NCBI GenBank assembly: GCA_019054805.1
Contig: JAHQIY010000012.1
Coordinates: 2,356,001-2,420,000 of the forward strand
Reading direction: 5' to 3'
Source of the DNA: Brachionus manjavacas
Taxonomy: Eukaryota; Rotifera; Eurotatoria; Ploima; Brachionidae
Length of the DNA stretch: 64,000 nt
Under the pieces are notes generated by a model. That model made no database searches and was not told where the DNA came from. It saw nothing but the letters and a program-made list of their open reading frames with translations. A program made the translations under genes and the position numbers. Below, piece by piece: positions 22,292 to 33,300 of the stretch. Each line of letters opens with the position of its first letter. The first letter of the stretch is position 1.

Positions 22292-22516
22292 TTACTTAGC
22301 AACTGGCTTGGGGTTTTTGTTGTGTCTCTTGGAGAATTTCAAGTTTCTCAAAAATTTTGGATCAACACCTTTCAACGATGGGTATCTTTGTCTCTTTGGT
22401 TTGTGGATACCATTTCGGTGGTTTTTGTTGTCTAAACAAATAAATTGTTAAAAGCGAATATTTTTCGTCTAGCTCCTACTTTGGTTATGATTGGTATGGT
22501 TCTTGGATTTGGCCAT
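22292..22516 (-). CDS. RPL29: 60S ribosomal protein L29 (eL29)
   Basis: Small basic protein of the large ribosomal subunit. Exon 1 is 22480-22516 and exon 2 is 22292-22431, with a 48-base GT-AG intron and Asn split across the junction. The spliced product is 58 residues. It opens [12 protein letters not shown] and continues [34 protein letters not shown] and KNPKPVAK. This matches the eukaryotic eL29 core, without the long vertebrate C-terminal extension. The gene is too short and too split to appear as a single long ORF. Confidence 0.96.
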
Positions 22517-22788
22517 CTTTCAATTTAGATTTTTATTTCGATCTAAAGTTTAAACGAAAAAAAAGTTTTAGTTAAGCTTTTTGTTTAGAACTCGTGGTGG
22601 CATTTGAATGCATGCAAATTGCTCTTAGTTTTTTGCTAAAATAAGCTAAACTAAATTCATTTTTTGCTTTATTCTATAACCTTGACTCAAACTATTTCAA
22701 ATTAATTTTACACTTTAGAACTAATTTGGGAATCGAGAAAACAAAGTTGACATTCAACTTGGAGGAATTTCTGGGTAGAAGAAGAATT
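22517..22788. promoter_or_regulatory. Presumed RPL29 promoter region
   Basis: Lies between the RPL29 start and tRNA-Leu. A pyrimidine-rich patch on the minus strand (TAAACTTTAGATC, CTTTTT) could be a transcription start, but no defined motif can be assigned. Confidence 0.25.
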
Positions 22789-22796
22789 AAAAAAAA
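22789..22796 (-). terminator. Pol III oligo-T terminator of tRNA-Leu
   Basis: Eight A on the plus strand (T on the transcribed minus strand) begin just past the 3' end of the tRNA gene. Confidence 0.8.
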
Positions 22797-22799
22797 TCA

Positions 22800-22882
22800 T
22801 GCCAGGGATGGGGATCGAACCCATGCTCACATTCGTGAATTGGATCTTAAGTCCAACGCCTTAACCACTCGGCCACCCGGGC
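22800..22882 (-). tRNA. tRNA-Leu (anticodon UAA)
   Basis: 83 bases. Acceptor GCCCGGG faces CCCTGGC with one C/T mismatch, and the discriminator is A. Box A is TGGCCGAGTGG. The anticodon loop CTTAAGA gives TAA. The long variable arm is as expected for leucine. The T arm is ATGGG TTCGATC CCCAT. There is no intron. Confidence 0.93.
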
Positions 22883-24095
22883 TATAATATACCATACTTT
22901 GGTATTTATCTTAAAATTACCTGCTTATAATTTAATTTCAATTCTAGTTAAAATTAAAATAAGAAAAAAATTTTTAACACGAAATTTTGTTATAATATTA
23001 AAGTTCTGGAAATTTAAAAATTAAGCGCTATCTGAATTTCTAATTTTTGACTTGAAATTCGTAAACTGCGTCCTTTGAAACCCTAAATTTCAATTTTTCT
23101 GGGAGACTCAACAAAAATATTTTATACCCAGGGGTTTAAAAATAATTAACCCTTTAAAGGTTGTGGTTCTTTAAGACTCAGATATTCAATTATAAAAATG
23201 ATTTGTTTTTTTTTAAATAATATTTATTGCGCAAGAGCATAAAATTTTCTTTATCCTTGTGTATATTTGTATCAAAAAAAGGTGTGCCAAAGACAATAAC
23301 ACTTTTATCACTTGAATCGTATTAATTTTGAATTTTTCATTTTCTTATTTTTTAAATTTTAAAGTATTTCTATGTAATACTTTAGAAATTAAAAAATTAA
23401 CTTATGAAAATCCAAGATAAAAATTTTAAAAAATTTTTTGCTCAAAAAAATTAAAAAAAATAAAAACATGAACAACTAATAAACTCTAAAAAAATTGAAT
23501 TTTACTAAAATTTACGTAAATTAAGGTAAGTTTTTTAGATAAATTTCTCATTTGAAAAATTGTAATAAAATATTAATTAAAAAAATAAAAACGTCAAAAC
23601 TGTTCAATATTTAGGACAATTTTGTTTTACAACAACATTCGTAAAATATTGAAATCATACCTTATTTTATAAAATATGGTAAAAAATGGTTAAAACATTA
23701 GCTACTGAGAATGAGTTAAGTCAAGGTAAATAGAATAATCTAATAAATATATAAATCTATTGATTAACTAAAAATTCGATTTAAGCTTAAGTATTGCGAA
23801 TAAGACCCAATATTTTATTTAATTAAACCTTTAGCGAATTTTTTTATTTCACCAAAAATTTAACTAAATTTTATTGACTCATACGTGATTCCAAGAAAAT
23901 TGTCATATTTTTCAAAATTAGTAATTCGATTTTAGATTTTTAGTTCAAATTCTTTTATTTCATTTTTAACTCCAAACAAATAAAGATAAAACATTTTCAT
24001 GGCAATCAAAAATATTTAAAAAATATTTAAAATCATAAGTACAATTAATTAAATTTGTTAGATTAATTAGATCCAGCTATTTAAGTGGTATAAAT
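22883..24095. other. AT-rich spacer with one dispersed repeat
   Basis: Bases 23228-23290 (AGAGCATAAAATTTTC, GTGTATATTTGTA, GGTGTGCC) match 40715-40765. No gene was found. Confidence 0.4.
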
Positions 24096-24584
24096 TAGTG
24101 TTGGATACGGTCAAGATAAACCAGTCCAATACACGGACGGTTTTTTGCGGTCATTTGGCCGGCCAGCTAAGCGGTCAAATTTTTGGACCGCCAAAAAACC
24201 GGCCTAAAAAATACGGACGGTCAAAAATACGGCCAAATTTTTGGCGGTTAGCCACTTAAATTGAAATTTTTTCGAAATAATGTCTTTAATTTAAAAAAAA
24301 AAACTAATTAAAATGATAAATAAAAATTTTCTTTATTTATTTTTAAAAGATTTTAATGATTGTTTTTTTTATTTTTCAAAATTTAACAAAAAATTTAGTG
24401 ACCGCCCGCCAAAAAGTTGGCCGGTTTTTTGGCCGCCCGTTTATTTTGGCGATCCAAAATTAGACCGCCTAGCTGACCGGCCAAATGACCGCCCGCTTAA
24501 AGGTTGTCCGACTAATGCGGAGACGGGCACGGTTTCTGAAAATTTTGGCCGGTTAAGTGTCCGCTTGTACTGATCCCAACACTA
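24096..24584. mobile_element. GC-rich hAT-type MITE
   Basis: Flanked by an exact 8-bp duplication, GTATAAAT (24088-24095 and 24585-24592). The ends are TAGTGTTGGATAC and, inverted, TAGTGTTGGGATC. Unlike its surroundings it is rich in GGCCG, CGGTC and GACCG words arranged as internal inverted repeats (24140-24250 against 24400-24560), so single strands would fold strongly. It encodes no transposase. Confidence 0.85.
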
Positions 24585-24639
24585 GTATAAATCGTGTTAG
24601 TTCGACAAAACTTCCTATCAAATGTAACTCGGTTCCTTC

Positions 24640-24800
24640 ATCTGGGCTATCTCAAGGAATCAGAGGACACAAAAGGAGACCATTAAAAATTAAAGTCAGA
24701 GGCAACACTTTTTTATCAATAGAGTAGTAAATGGGTGGAACAAGCTCTCTGAGGAAGTGATAAATTCATGTTCAGTTAATCAATTCAAAAATGAGATCTA
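24640..24800 (+). pseudogene. LINE C-terminal fragment
   Basis: One frame reads QHFFINRVVNGWNKLSEEVI and SVNQFKNEI followed by a stop at 24800, the usual C-terminus of CR1-like LINE ORF2. Confidence 0.65.
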
Positions 24801-24804
24801 AAAT

Positions 24805-25017
24805 GCTTGCACTTAACAGAGGAATTTCGGTGTTGCCCCCTGTAGCAAAAATTTTTGAAAAACTTATTTGCAGTCAAATAAGTGATTGCTTTGACTCAAA
24901 TAAAATATTCTTCTATGGCCAACATGGTTTTAGGAAGAATTTTTTTTGTGAAACGGCTCTCCTTCAAATTATATCTGATCTTAATTTAAACAGAGGTAAA
25001 AAGCGAATATGCCTCAT
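24805..25017 (+). pseudogene. LINE RT fragment, left of MULE insertion
   Basis: Frame SVLPPVAKIFEKLICSQISD, then FYGQHGFRKN and ALLQIISDLNLNRGKK, the RT fingers motif. It stops where the MULE begins. Confidence 0.65.
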
Positions 25018-26880
25018 TTTGACAAACATATTTCGACAAGTAATATTTTGACAAGTTTATTTCGACGAATCATATTTCAGAAAATTATAATTTCGACAAA
25101 TAAATTAAATTTCGTATGTATGTATTTCGACAAGTCTAATTTTGACAACAATTATTTTGACAAAACTCACACATTTTATTTTATTTTATAAATGGATGAA
25201 TTACTCTCGCAATTTGAAAGCTTGAATTTAATTCCGTCAACTCGAAAAAAAAGGACGGCTCAGAGAGTTACATTTTGATTGACGATAATTATTATGAATA
25301 AAAATTGTCATATAAAGCTTCAACTGGTAAAATAACATGGAGGTGTAATAGTTCTGAATACCCAAATTGTAATAGTTCTCTGTCAACAATTGGTATGAAT
25401 AAACCAGTTACAAATATAAAGGAACATGAACATGTAAGTTCTATTAAACCTAAAGTCAAAGAAGTGAAGTCCGAAATGAAACAAATGGCAGCAAGTCAAC
25501 CTGATACAAAACCGCGCAAAATAATTTTCGACTGCCAAAAAAATTTAGAGGAAGAAGTCGTCGCACTTTTACCAACTTACAATGCTGCAAGACAATTATG
25601 TTCTAGAGCAAGAATAGACCCGTATGAACAATATGATTTGCCTCAAGATTTAAATTTCATACTTCATGAAGATTTTACAAGATTATCGAAAGACGAAATG
25701 TTTCTTTTGTACGACGAAAATTACAATAACAAAGAACGAATGCTAATATTTTCCACTGAAAAAAATCTACAAATTTTGAGTGAACACAGAAATTGGCTAT
25801 GTGATGGTACATTTGATGCTGTTCCGTTGATATTCGAGCAATTATTCACTGTTCATGTTATTAAACAGGGAAAAAATTTACCATTAATATATGCATTATT
25901 TTCGAACAAACAAGAAGTGACCTACACAAAGTTTTTTTGCAAAGTCAAAAGTTAAGAACAATCCATTAAGTGTTTCTTCTGACTACGAGTTGGTAATCAT
26001 AAATTCTATCGAGGAAATTTTTCCAGAAGCTGATGTTTGTGGTTGCTATTTCCATTTAAAAAAGTCCATCTGGAGACACATACAATCAAGTGGTTTAGCG
26101 GCCAAGTATTCGGATTTGTCGTTAAAAGATAATTTAATTCGCAAATACTCAAAAATGTTGGCTTGTCTAGCCTTTGTACCCGTTGATTATGTTATCGATG
26201 CTTTTGTTGAACTTCAAAGTTTAATTCCAAATGAACTTAAAAAGGTATATACCTATTTTGAAGACAATTATATTGGTGCTAAAAAACGAACTAAAGTTCC
26301 TAGTCGAAAAACTCCACATTCCAGAGTTCTAGACTGAGAAAAACTCCTCAGTCTAGAACTCTGGAATTGTTATGAAAGAACTAAAGAAGGTCTTCCAAGG
26401 ACAAACAATAACCTAGAAGGTTGGCATAACGCTTTACAGTCGACAATTAAATCACGTCCTCATTTGTTGTCTTTAATAGATAGTCTTAAACTAGAGCAAT
26501 CTAATACTGAGAATGTATATATCAAACTGAGTACTGGTCAAATAAATAAAAGAAAAGCGGTGTACATGAAATTTGAAGAACAAATTACTACAATTGTAAA
26601 TAATTTTAACAAAAAAAAAGTTGTAGAGTATTTAAATAATTTATCTTTATTGATAGAATATTAACTTTTTATTTTATATTTATTGATTAATTGATTTTTT
26701 TTGTCTTTTTTTTTTCTCTATTTTTGTTAAAAAACTCTTGTCTAAAAATAACTTTGTCGAAACTTAATTTGTCTAATTAATTTATGTCGAAATAAAACTT
26801 GTCGAAATATAACTTTGTCTAAATTTGATTTGTCGAAATAAAATTGTCAAAATATTATTTGTCGAAATATGTTTGTCGAA
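25018..26880 (+). mobile_element. Decayed FLYWCH Mutator-like element (MULE-1)
   Basis: The element sits within LINE RT sequence. Its ends are inverted repeats of about 65 bases built from TTTCGACAA words: TTTGACAAACATATTTCGAC on the left and, inverted, TTCGACAAACATATTTCGAC on the right. The same words recur with variants (TTTTGACAA, TTTAGACAA) through 25018-25180 and 26755-26880. It contains a broken transposase. No clean 9-bp target duplication was found. Confidence 0.8.
25250..26664 (+). pseudogene. Broken MULE transposase with FLYWCH finger
   Basis: An N-terminal FLYWCH-like zinc finger is visible (SYKASTGKITWRC, CNSSL, EHEH), with a stop just before it at about 25301. The MULE DDE core follows in pieces: LCDGTFDAVP (first Asp, frame 25305-25955), then after a frameshift SDYELVIINSIEEIFP and ADVCGCYFHL (second Asp and C-x-x-H), then after a 21-bp hairpin insertion LPRTNNNLEGWHNALQS (catalytic Glu). 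At least three lesions make it non-functional. FLYWCH-MULE transposases are common in invertebrate genomes. Confidence 0.8.
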
Positions 26881-27500
26881 TTCAGGATCTTCCGTAAAAA
26901 GCTTATAAGTTTTATACTTTTAAAACACTTCCGGAAAGCTTTTGACCTTAAAGACTTCATTCTTCTCCTTCTAAAAATTTTTCATTATGGTTTTGATAAC
27001 TTATCTTTTAATCAAATATCAAACTACTTTTCTGATAGAAATCTAGTTGTTAGAATGAAAAAAGTATCCTCTAAACCATCCTTAATTGGTCTTGGAGTCC
27101 CTCAAGGATCTGTTTTAGTTTCCTTATTTTTTCTTATTCTTATAAATGATCTACCCATAAATTTAAAATTGTTTTGTAAGTTATTTGCTGATGATACAAC
27201 CATCTTAGTGACTCAAATTTAGATATATTGGGAGTAATCCTAGATAATTGTTTTAAATTTAGCTCCAATATAGATTTTTATCTAGACTCCTAAACTTTGG
27301 TTTTAAAATATTTAAACTGGATAATGGTCCTATTCTGTTAAAAGAAAGTTTAAAAGAAAATTAAATAAGAAGCCTTAAATAAAATTTAAGATATAAAAAT
27401 AAATTAATTGTACTAAAACCAAAAAAAAGTTTGGAGAACTAACTTTTTATGATTTTTTCCCAAAATCAATTTATACTTATAGAGTGGCATGTTTTATAGC
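26881..27500 (+). pseudogene. LINE RT fragment, right of MULE insertion
   Basis: Frame FRKAFDLKDFILLLLKI, YFSDRNLVVRMKKVSS, LGVPQGSVLVSLFFLILIND and LFADDTTIL gives the palm motifs including the catalytic ADD. After the stop at 27220, LGVILDNCFKFSSNIDF continues in a broken frame. Overlap with the left fragment is imperfect, so the two halves may come from different or rearranged copies. Confidence 0.7.
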
Positions 27501-27782
27501 CCATGGATAATTATATGAAAATATTGCTTTTTTAAAACTTTGATAACTCTGGGAGATTATTTGATAATTTTTATTTGTTATTTCATAATTAAATAATGAT
27601 TTATGAAAATGTTTTTAAATTTTATTTTAATAAAAAAAATGATCAATAGTTTGTGTTATACTTTGAAAATGAATTTAATACTATTAATTAAATTTGAAAT
27701 TTGTTAGTTAGTTTTGTGATCACAAAAATTTTTTTGGTACTAATGAATATATAATAATGATTAAATAAGAATAAAAACTACG

Positions 27783-28450
27783 GCAAACAGGTTTGCAGAG
27801 GCGGCTTACTCGGAGGTCGCCTTTGGTAGCACATCACGCCAAGGAAAATTACAGAGATAAAAGACTTCAAATTTTTAGAGTCTATGGACATTTTTTTTAG
27901 TAAAAACTAAGAATGAAATTGTTTGTTAAATTAAAATTTTTAAATGGTAAAAACTTGATGGCTAGTCATGAAGGCATCGTAGTGTTTCTTGAATTGATTG
28001 ACAGAGTTAGAGTCCGTGACTGCATCGGGCAGGGTATTTCACTCATTGAAAACCCTGTTCGTAAAGGAATTAGTCCTCTGCTTACATTTATTTAGGGCCT
28101 GACCGCACAGTGGCCCCCTGATTCCTCCGGCCGGTCCGGACTAGGAAAGTAAGCTGCTATGGACTTGGGGGTTCACCCAGATCACTTCGTTGATGCCGTT
28201 TATGAGCTTGAACTGTTGGATCATATCACCTCGTGCACGGCGCTCGTGAAGGGATGTCAGGTTGAGGATGGCAAAGCGGTGCTCGTAATTCCAGTTTTTA
28301 ATTCATGGAATTAGTTTGGTAGCTCTCCGCTGCACTGTCTCTAGTAGCTTTATGTCTTTCTTGCTGGCCAGGGACCAGACGAAGGCGGCGTATTCCATAT
28401 GGAGTCTTAGGAAAGCACAGTTGAGAGTCCTGCAAGTCTTGATGGTCCAG
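27783..28450 (-). pseudogene. LINE C-terminus and 3' UTR, minus strand
   Basis: Read on the minus strand: YAAFVWSLASKKDIKLLETV, LNLTSLHERRARGDMIQQF, NSFTNRVF and SVNQFKKHYDAFM. This corresponds to the same region as the plus-strand copy at 57.1 kb. GC content is well above its flanks, as in that copy. Bases 27783-27900 are a 3' UTR that reappears at 29795-29920. Frameshifts and stops are present. Confidence 0.75.
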
Positions 28451-29051
28451 CGTTAGCTGATAGAGGATACTTAGTAATGTTTGATAGATAAATAATTAAT
28501 AAATTTACTTAAGAGACTTGTTTTTATTGAAATTTTTAAAAAAAGTATTAAATAACTTAATTCTCACACTGAGCAAATATTCTTTGGTAAATTTTGAATT
28601 AAAAGGTATAGTTTTTAATTTTATTTTTTCGCTTTTGAACCTTACCAAAACTAAGCTAAATAATTCTAATTCGAGCATCTCTTATATTTTCTTTCATACT
28701 TTAATAATTTTAAATTCTTTTTTTTCCAAAATTTTCTATCTTGTATTGAAAAATGTAATAATTAAATAATTTTCACAATAAACATTTTAAGCTCCTTAAG
28801 GATTATTTTCTGTCATAGCATTAAAAAATTTTTATTTAATTTTGCAACAAAAAATCCGGAAAAAAACATGTTTCAGAAACAACCTTTTTCAAAGTTCTAA
28901 TTTTTTCTAAATTTTAGAATCTGTCATTTTTTCTTTTAATTAAATCTAGATTTGGGTCTAGACCGGACGATAAAAATTTTTTAATAAAATACCCCAAATT
29001 TTTTATTTTTTCCCCGAATATTTAATAAATTCCCCAATCGTTAAGTTTATA
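28451..29051. other. AT-rich spacer
   Basis: No gene. AAGCTCCTTAAGGA near 28790 resembles the LINE 3' hairpin but is isolated. Confidence 0.3.
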
Positions 29052-29733
29052 CATAAAAAATTAATTTACACTAAATTAAATAGAAATCCACTATTTTTAA
29101 CTTATTGTTAAACAACTTTTTGCTAAAAAATGATTACAAATTTAAGAAAAAGTACCTAAATTTTGTAATAAAAATTAAGTAATGTTCCACTTTTTGTTTT
29201 ATCCAAAATTTACGAAACATAAAGTAAATTTACATTCTACAATTAACTCACTCAAAAGACACCAAAGCTCTTAACGTAAAATCAGACGTAAAATCTAAAT
29301 CTGCTTCACCAAAATGTTCAGTGATAAATTATCTAATTTTTTTTATTTTTCAAAACTTACTTATAGAAAACTTTTCTAGCTAACTATATCCGTAAAAATA
29401 TACTCATTTATCTTGCTTTATTTTGATTATGGTTCCACTCTTGAATGTTATTTTTCAAAAAATGCTATAATCAAAATTGCTAAAAGCTTTTATTTTTCGA
29501 TTTTTAAATTATTCAATTTTAAAATTGAAGCTAATAGCTTCAATGACATAAACAACTCTCTAGAAAAATATGGCTGACATGATGTTCAATTGAATATTAT
29601 CTTTTTTTTTACAAACACTCTCTTCTCATAACTTTGGGACTTTTTCTTAAAATTGTTATCATTTTTTATCAAAAAGTGTCAATAAATAGTGGATTTCTAT
29701 TAAATTTAGTTTTAGTTAATTTTTTTATTCAAA
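29052..29733. mobile_element. MITE with about 45-bp terminal inverted repeats
   Basis: Left end: AAATAGAAATCCACTATTT within 29078-29097. Right end: AAATAGTGGATTTCTATTAA near 29684-29703. Similarity continues outward through CATAAAAAATTAA and its inverted partner. The interior of about 590 bases is AT-rich and non-coding. The target duplication is unclear. Confidence 0.65.
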
Positions 29734-29756
29734 ATTTGTGGTACTCGAACTAAATT

Positions 29757-29960
29757 TGTCTTTTATTATTATTATTATTATCTTAATAATAAATAAAGCT
29801 TCGACAAGCAAGCTTGCAGAGGCAACCTACTAGGAGGTAGCCTATGGTAGCACATTGCGCTATACAAGGAAAATTACAAAAAATACAAGAACTTTTAAGT
29901 TTCTAGAGTCAACAGACATTATCTACAGAATGAGGTAAGTAAAAAATTACAGGGGACTGA
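29757..29960 (-). mobile_element. LINE 3' UTR fragment with (ATT)n tail
   Basis: The (TTA)n run at 29763-29781 is the tail of a minus-strand LINE end. The adjoining GCAAGCTTGCAGAGGCAAC, GGTAGCCTATGGTAGCACAT and AAGGAAAATTACA match 27790-27860. In inverted form they match the end at 57865-57965. Confidence 0.7.
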
Positions 29961-30378
29961 AAGGGGTTTATAAAAGATATTGTTAGATCAAATTAAATTA
30001 AAATTAAAATTGATATGTGGTAAAAACTTGGTATATATTTTAGTATTTATAAAAAATTATTTTTTATTCTTTATTATTTTACAACATCAGCAGAATTGCT
30101 ATTATATTGTTATTCGCCATTGATTTAAAATGAACCATTTGATCACAATGAAAAAAAAACATAAATTTTTTCAGCTCCTTTTTTTTCTAGACTTAAAAAA
30201 AATAAAATCATTTATTTAAAAACACATTTATCTGAGCATATTTTAAAATGTTAATTTATTTGATGTCATAAATGTTCACTTAGCCTGTATGACTTAGACC
30301 TCGTGATCAGCAAATAATTTAAAAATAATTGAACAAAATTAAATTATTCTTCTTTTTTTCGAATCTAGAATAAATAAA
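29961..30378. other. Upstream region of the SLC15A4-like gene
   Basis: AT-rich, presumed promoter and leader. No specific motif can be assigned. Confidence 0.3.
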
Positions 30379-33300
30379 ATGATCAGATCAGCAGAGACTG
30401 ATAATGAACCAGATGAACGAACCAGCCTGCTTCCAGGGTCAAAAAAAAATGGCCATTTGAGTTCGTCTAGCTACCAAAACCAGCAGAAAATTTATCTGAA
30501 CCAAGTGCTGCAAACAGCTCTTAATGATCGGCGCTCGGCCTTTCAACAAAACGCCTCTTGTGCAATAACTCTTTTAGTCTACACACTGGAGCGTTTCGCT
30601 TTCTACGGCCTCATTTGTAATTACATTCTTTACCTAAATAAACAGCCACTTGATTGGAAATCATTCAACGCTTCGCTCATTCTTCTCATATTTTTCGGGG
30701 TCTTGAATATAACAAGTGTTATTGGTGGCTGGGTGGCCGATTCGTTCCTCGGCAAGTATACCACTATTTGCTTGAGCTTTGTAGGCTACATAGTTGGCTA
30801 TGCTGCTTTTCCATATTTGTCCTTTCACAGCAAAATACCTGATGTATGCTATTCGAACAGCTCGATGTCAAATTGGAGCAGAATAGACGAAGATTTTCCA
30901 TTCTTTATCAAGCCAGATCGACCTCTGATACAAGAAACTTGCTCATGGATCATTATATTGACTGTAGTGCTGATTGGACTCTCGGTGGGATTCATCCGTG
31001 CCAATTTAGGACCTTTTGGAGCCGATCAGGTAGCTTATTTTTTGAATAATCTTTTTTTAATCTTAATATTAAAAACTAAATTTTTTACTTGGAAATTTTT
31101 CGATTCTCCTCCCTTAGTATTAAGTTTTCGTTTAACCATTTCTATATCTTAAATTTTTTTTTACAAACATGAAATGAATGTTAATTCAATAGTTCAGATA
31201 ATTTAAAGATAAATGACTCAAGGTAAAGATAGGTACAAGATGTTTGAAGAGTGGGGCTTTTCCAAAATAGATAAAATAATATTTTGGTCAGAAAATTGAC
31301 CTTTCAGTGGAAAAAACACCCAAATTTTGTAAAAAAATTCAATTTGTTTTTAGAGTTATTTACTTATTTAATATTAATTTAATAATAAGAGATTTTATCA
31401 TTTATGAAACAAATTAGTTATTTTGTAATCTTCAAGCGATAATAAATAAATACTTTTGAGAATCTAAATAATTATTTAATAATGTATTACATCCTAAAAC
31501 TAACTTCATCGCTTTCTTTTCCTTACCTCTTCCTCACTTATTCCTTTCCTCTTCCTCACTTCTTCCTCATTTATTCCTTTCCTCTTCCTCACTTCTTCCT
31601 CATTTCTTCCTTTCCTCTTCCTTTCCTCTTCCTTTCCTCTTCTTTCCTCTTCCTTTCCTCTTCGCCACAATGAAAAAACTTCAAATTCCTCTTCCTTATT
31701 TGAAGGAAGAGGAAAGGAAGAGGAAAGGAAGAGGAAAGGAAGAGGAAAGGAAGAGGAAAGGAAGAGGAAAGGAAGAGGAAAGGAAGAGGAAAGGAAGAGG
31801 AAAGGAAGAGGAAAGGAAGAGGAAAGGAAGAGGAAAGGAAGAGGAAAGGAAGAGGAAAGGAAGAGGAAAGGAAGAGGAAAGGAAGAGGAAAGGAAGAGGA
31901 AAGGAAGAGGAAAGGAAGAGGAAAGGAAGAGGAAAGGAAGAGGAAAGGAAGAGGAAAGGAAGAGGAAAGGAAGAGGAAAGGAAGAGGAAAGGAAGAGGAA
32001 AGGAAGAGGAAAGGAAGAGGAAAGGAAGAGGAAAGGAAGAGGAAAGGAAGAGGAAAGGAAGAGGAAAGGAAGAAATGAGGAAGAAGTGAGGAAGAGGAAA
32101 GGAAGAGGAAAGGAAGAGGAAAGGAAGAGGAAAGGAAGAGGAAAGGAAGAGGAAAGGAAGAAATGAGGAAGAAGTGAGGAAGAGGAAAGGAAGAGGAAAG
32201 GAAGAGGAAAGGAAGAGGAAAGGAAGAGGAAAGGAAGAAATGAGGAAGAAGTGAGGAAGAGGAAAGGAATAAGTGAGGAAGAGGTAAGGAAAAGAAAGCG
32301 ATGAAGTTAGTTTTAGGATGTACTGTACATTTAAAAGACAAAGAATCTCTTCTTCTTATTTTTTCGTTCTACCTTGTTCTACGGCTCTTAGGTCTATCCA
32401 AAAACACCTTCAATAGAAATATTTAACAAAAAATCACCTAAAACTTGTTTATTAGCTTCAGTTAAAGTTGAAGGTGGATAATCATAAATTAAAAAAAAAT
32501 TACACCAGTCTAGGCTCGTATGATCGATTTTTAGTTATCTAAAAATTTTTGTTTTTAAAAAAATATTTTCTTCTCATTATTCTAAATATATTTTTTATTT
32601 GTGATTTCAATTTTAAGTCTTCATTTAAAATCAAAAAAAAATTAAAAAAAAATTCTGGTTATTTGAAAATATTTTTTCTTTTTTTCTTCCTTTTTCAGTC
32701 CTTGTGGAGCATTAGGTTAATTAAATAAATTTATTGAGAAAAATCGCTCGAATGATCTCATTCATTAATTTAGTAAAAATTTGAATAAATCGTAATTACA
32801 TTATTAGAGAAGTTTAAAAATTTAAAAAATCGTTGACTCGTAATTTTTTCAATTCAAAAAAAAATTACGCATATTATTTTGTTTAATAATTTTAATCAGA
32901 CTTGTCTTTAAGTCACAAGTCTTAAGTCAAGTCAAGTCAACGACTTAAATTTTTTGATGGCATAAAAAGTAAGTATCTGAAGTTGGTTTGATTTTCATCA
33001 TCAATTAAAGATTTTTATATTTGTCAATTAGATATTAAATTGAATTATTTTTTGATACAATAAAAAAAAATTAGATAGCTTTGAAAATATAAGTCTTAAA
33101 AAAAAAATCATCATAAAAATTACAAAAATAAATTTAAAATAAAAAAAAAATTTTACAATGAAGTCTGAAAATTTTTTGAAACTTCAAAATTCTTTACAAT
33201 TGAATTAAAATTATTGAAAAAAAGTGACATATGCAAATGTCTGTTTCAGACTTGTTTTTAAGTCACAAGTCTTAAGTCAAGTCAAGTCAATGATTTAATA

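Noticed and set aside
27913..28095. Plus-strand 60-codon ORF
   Set aside because: Antisense of a minus-strand LINE C-terminus and 3' UTR.
31589..32341. Long open frame on the minus strand of the purine palindrome (250 codons), with a partner on the plus strand
   Set aside because: Low-complexity translation of an 11-bp repeat; open in several frames only because the repeat lacks stops.
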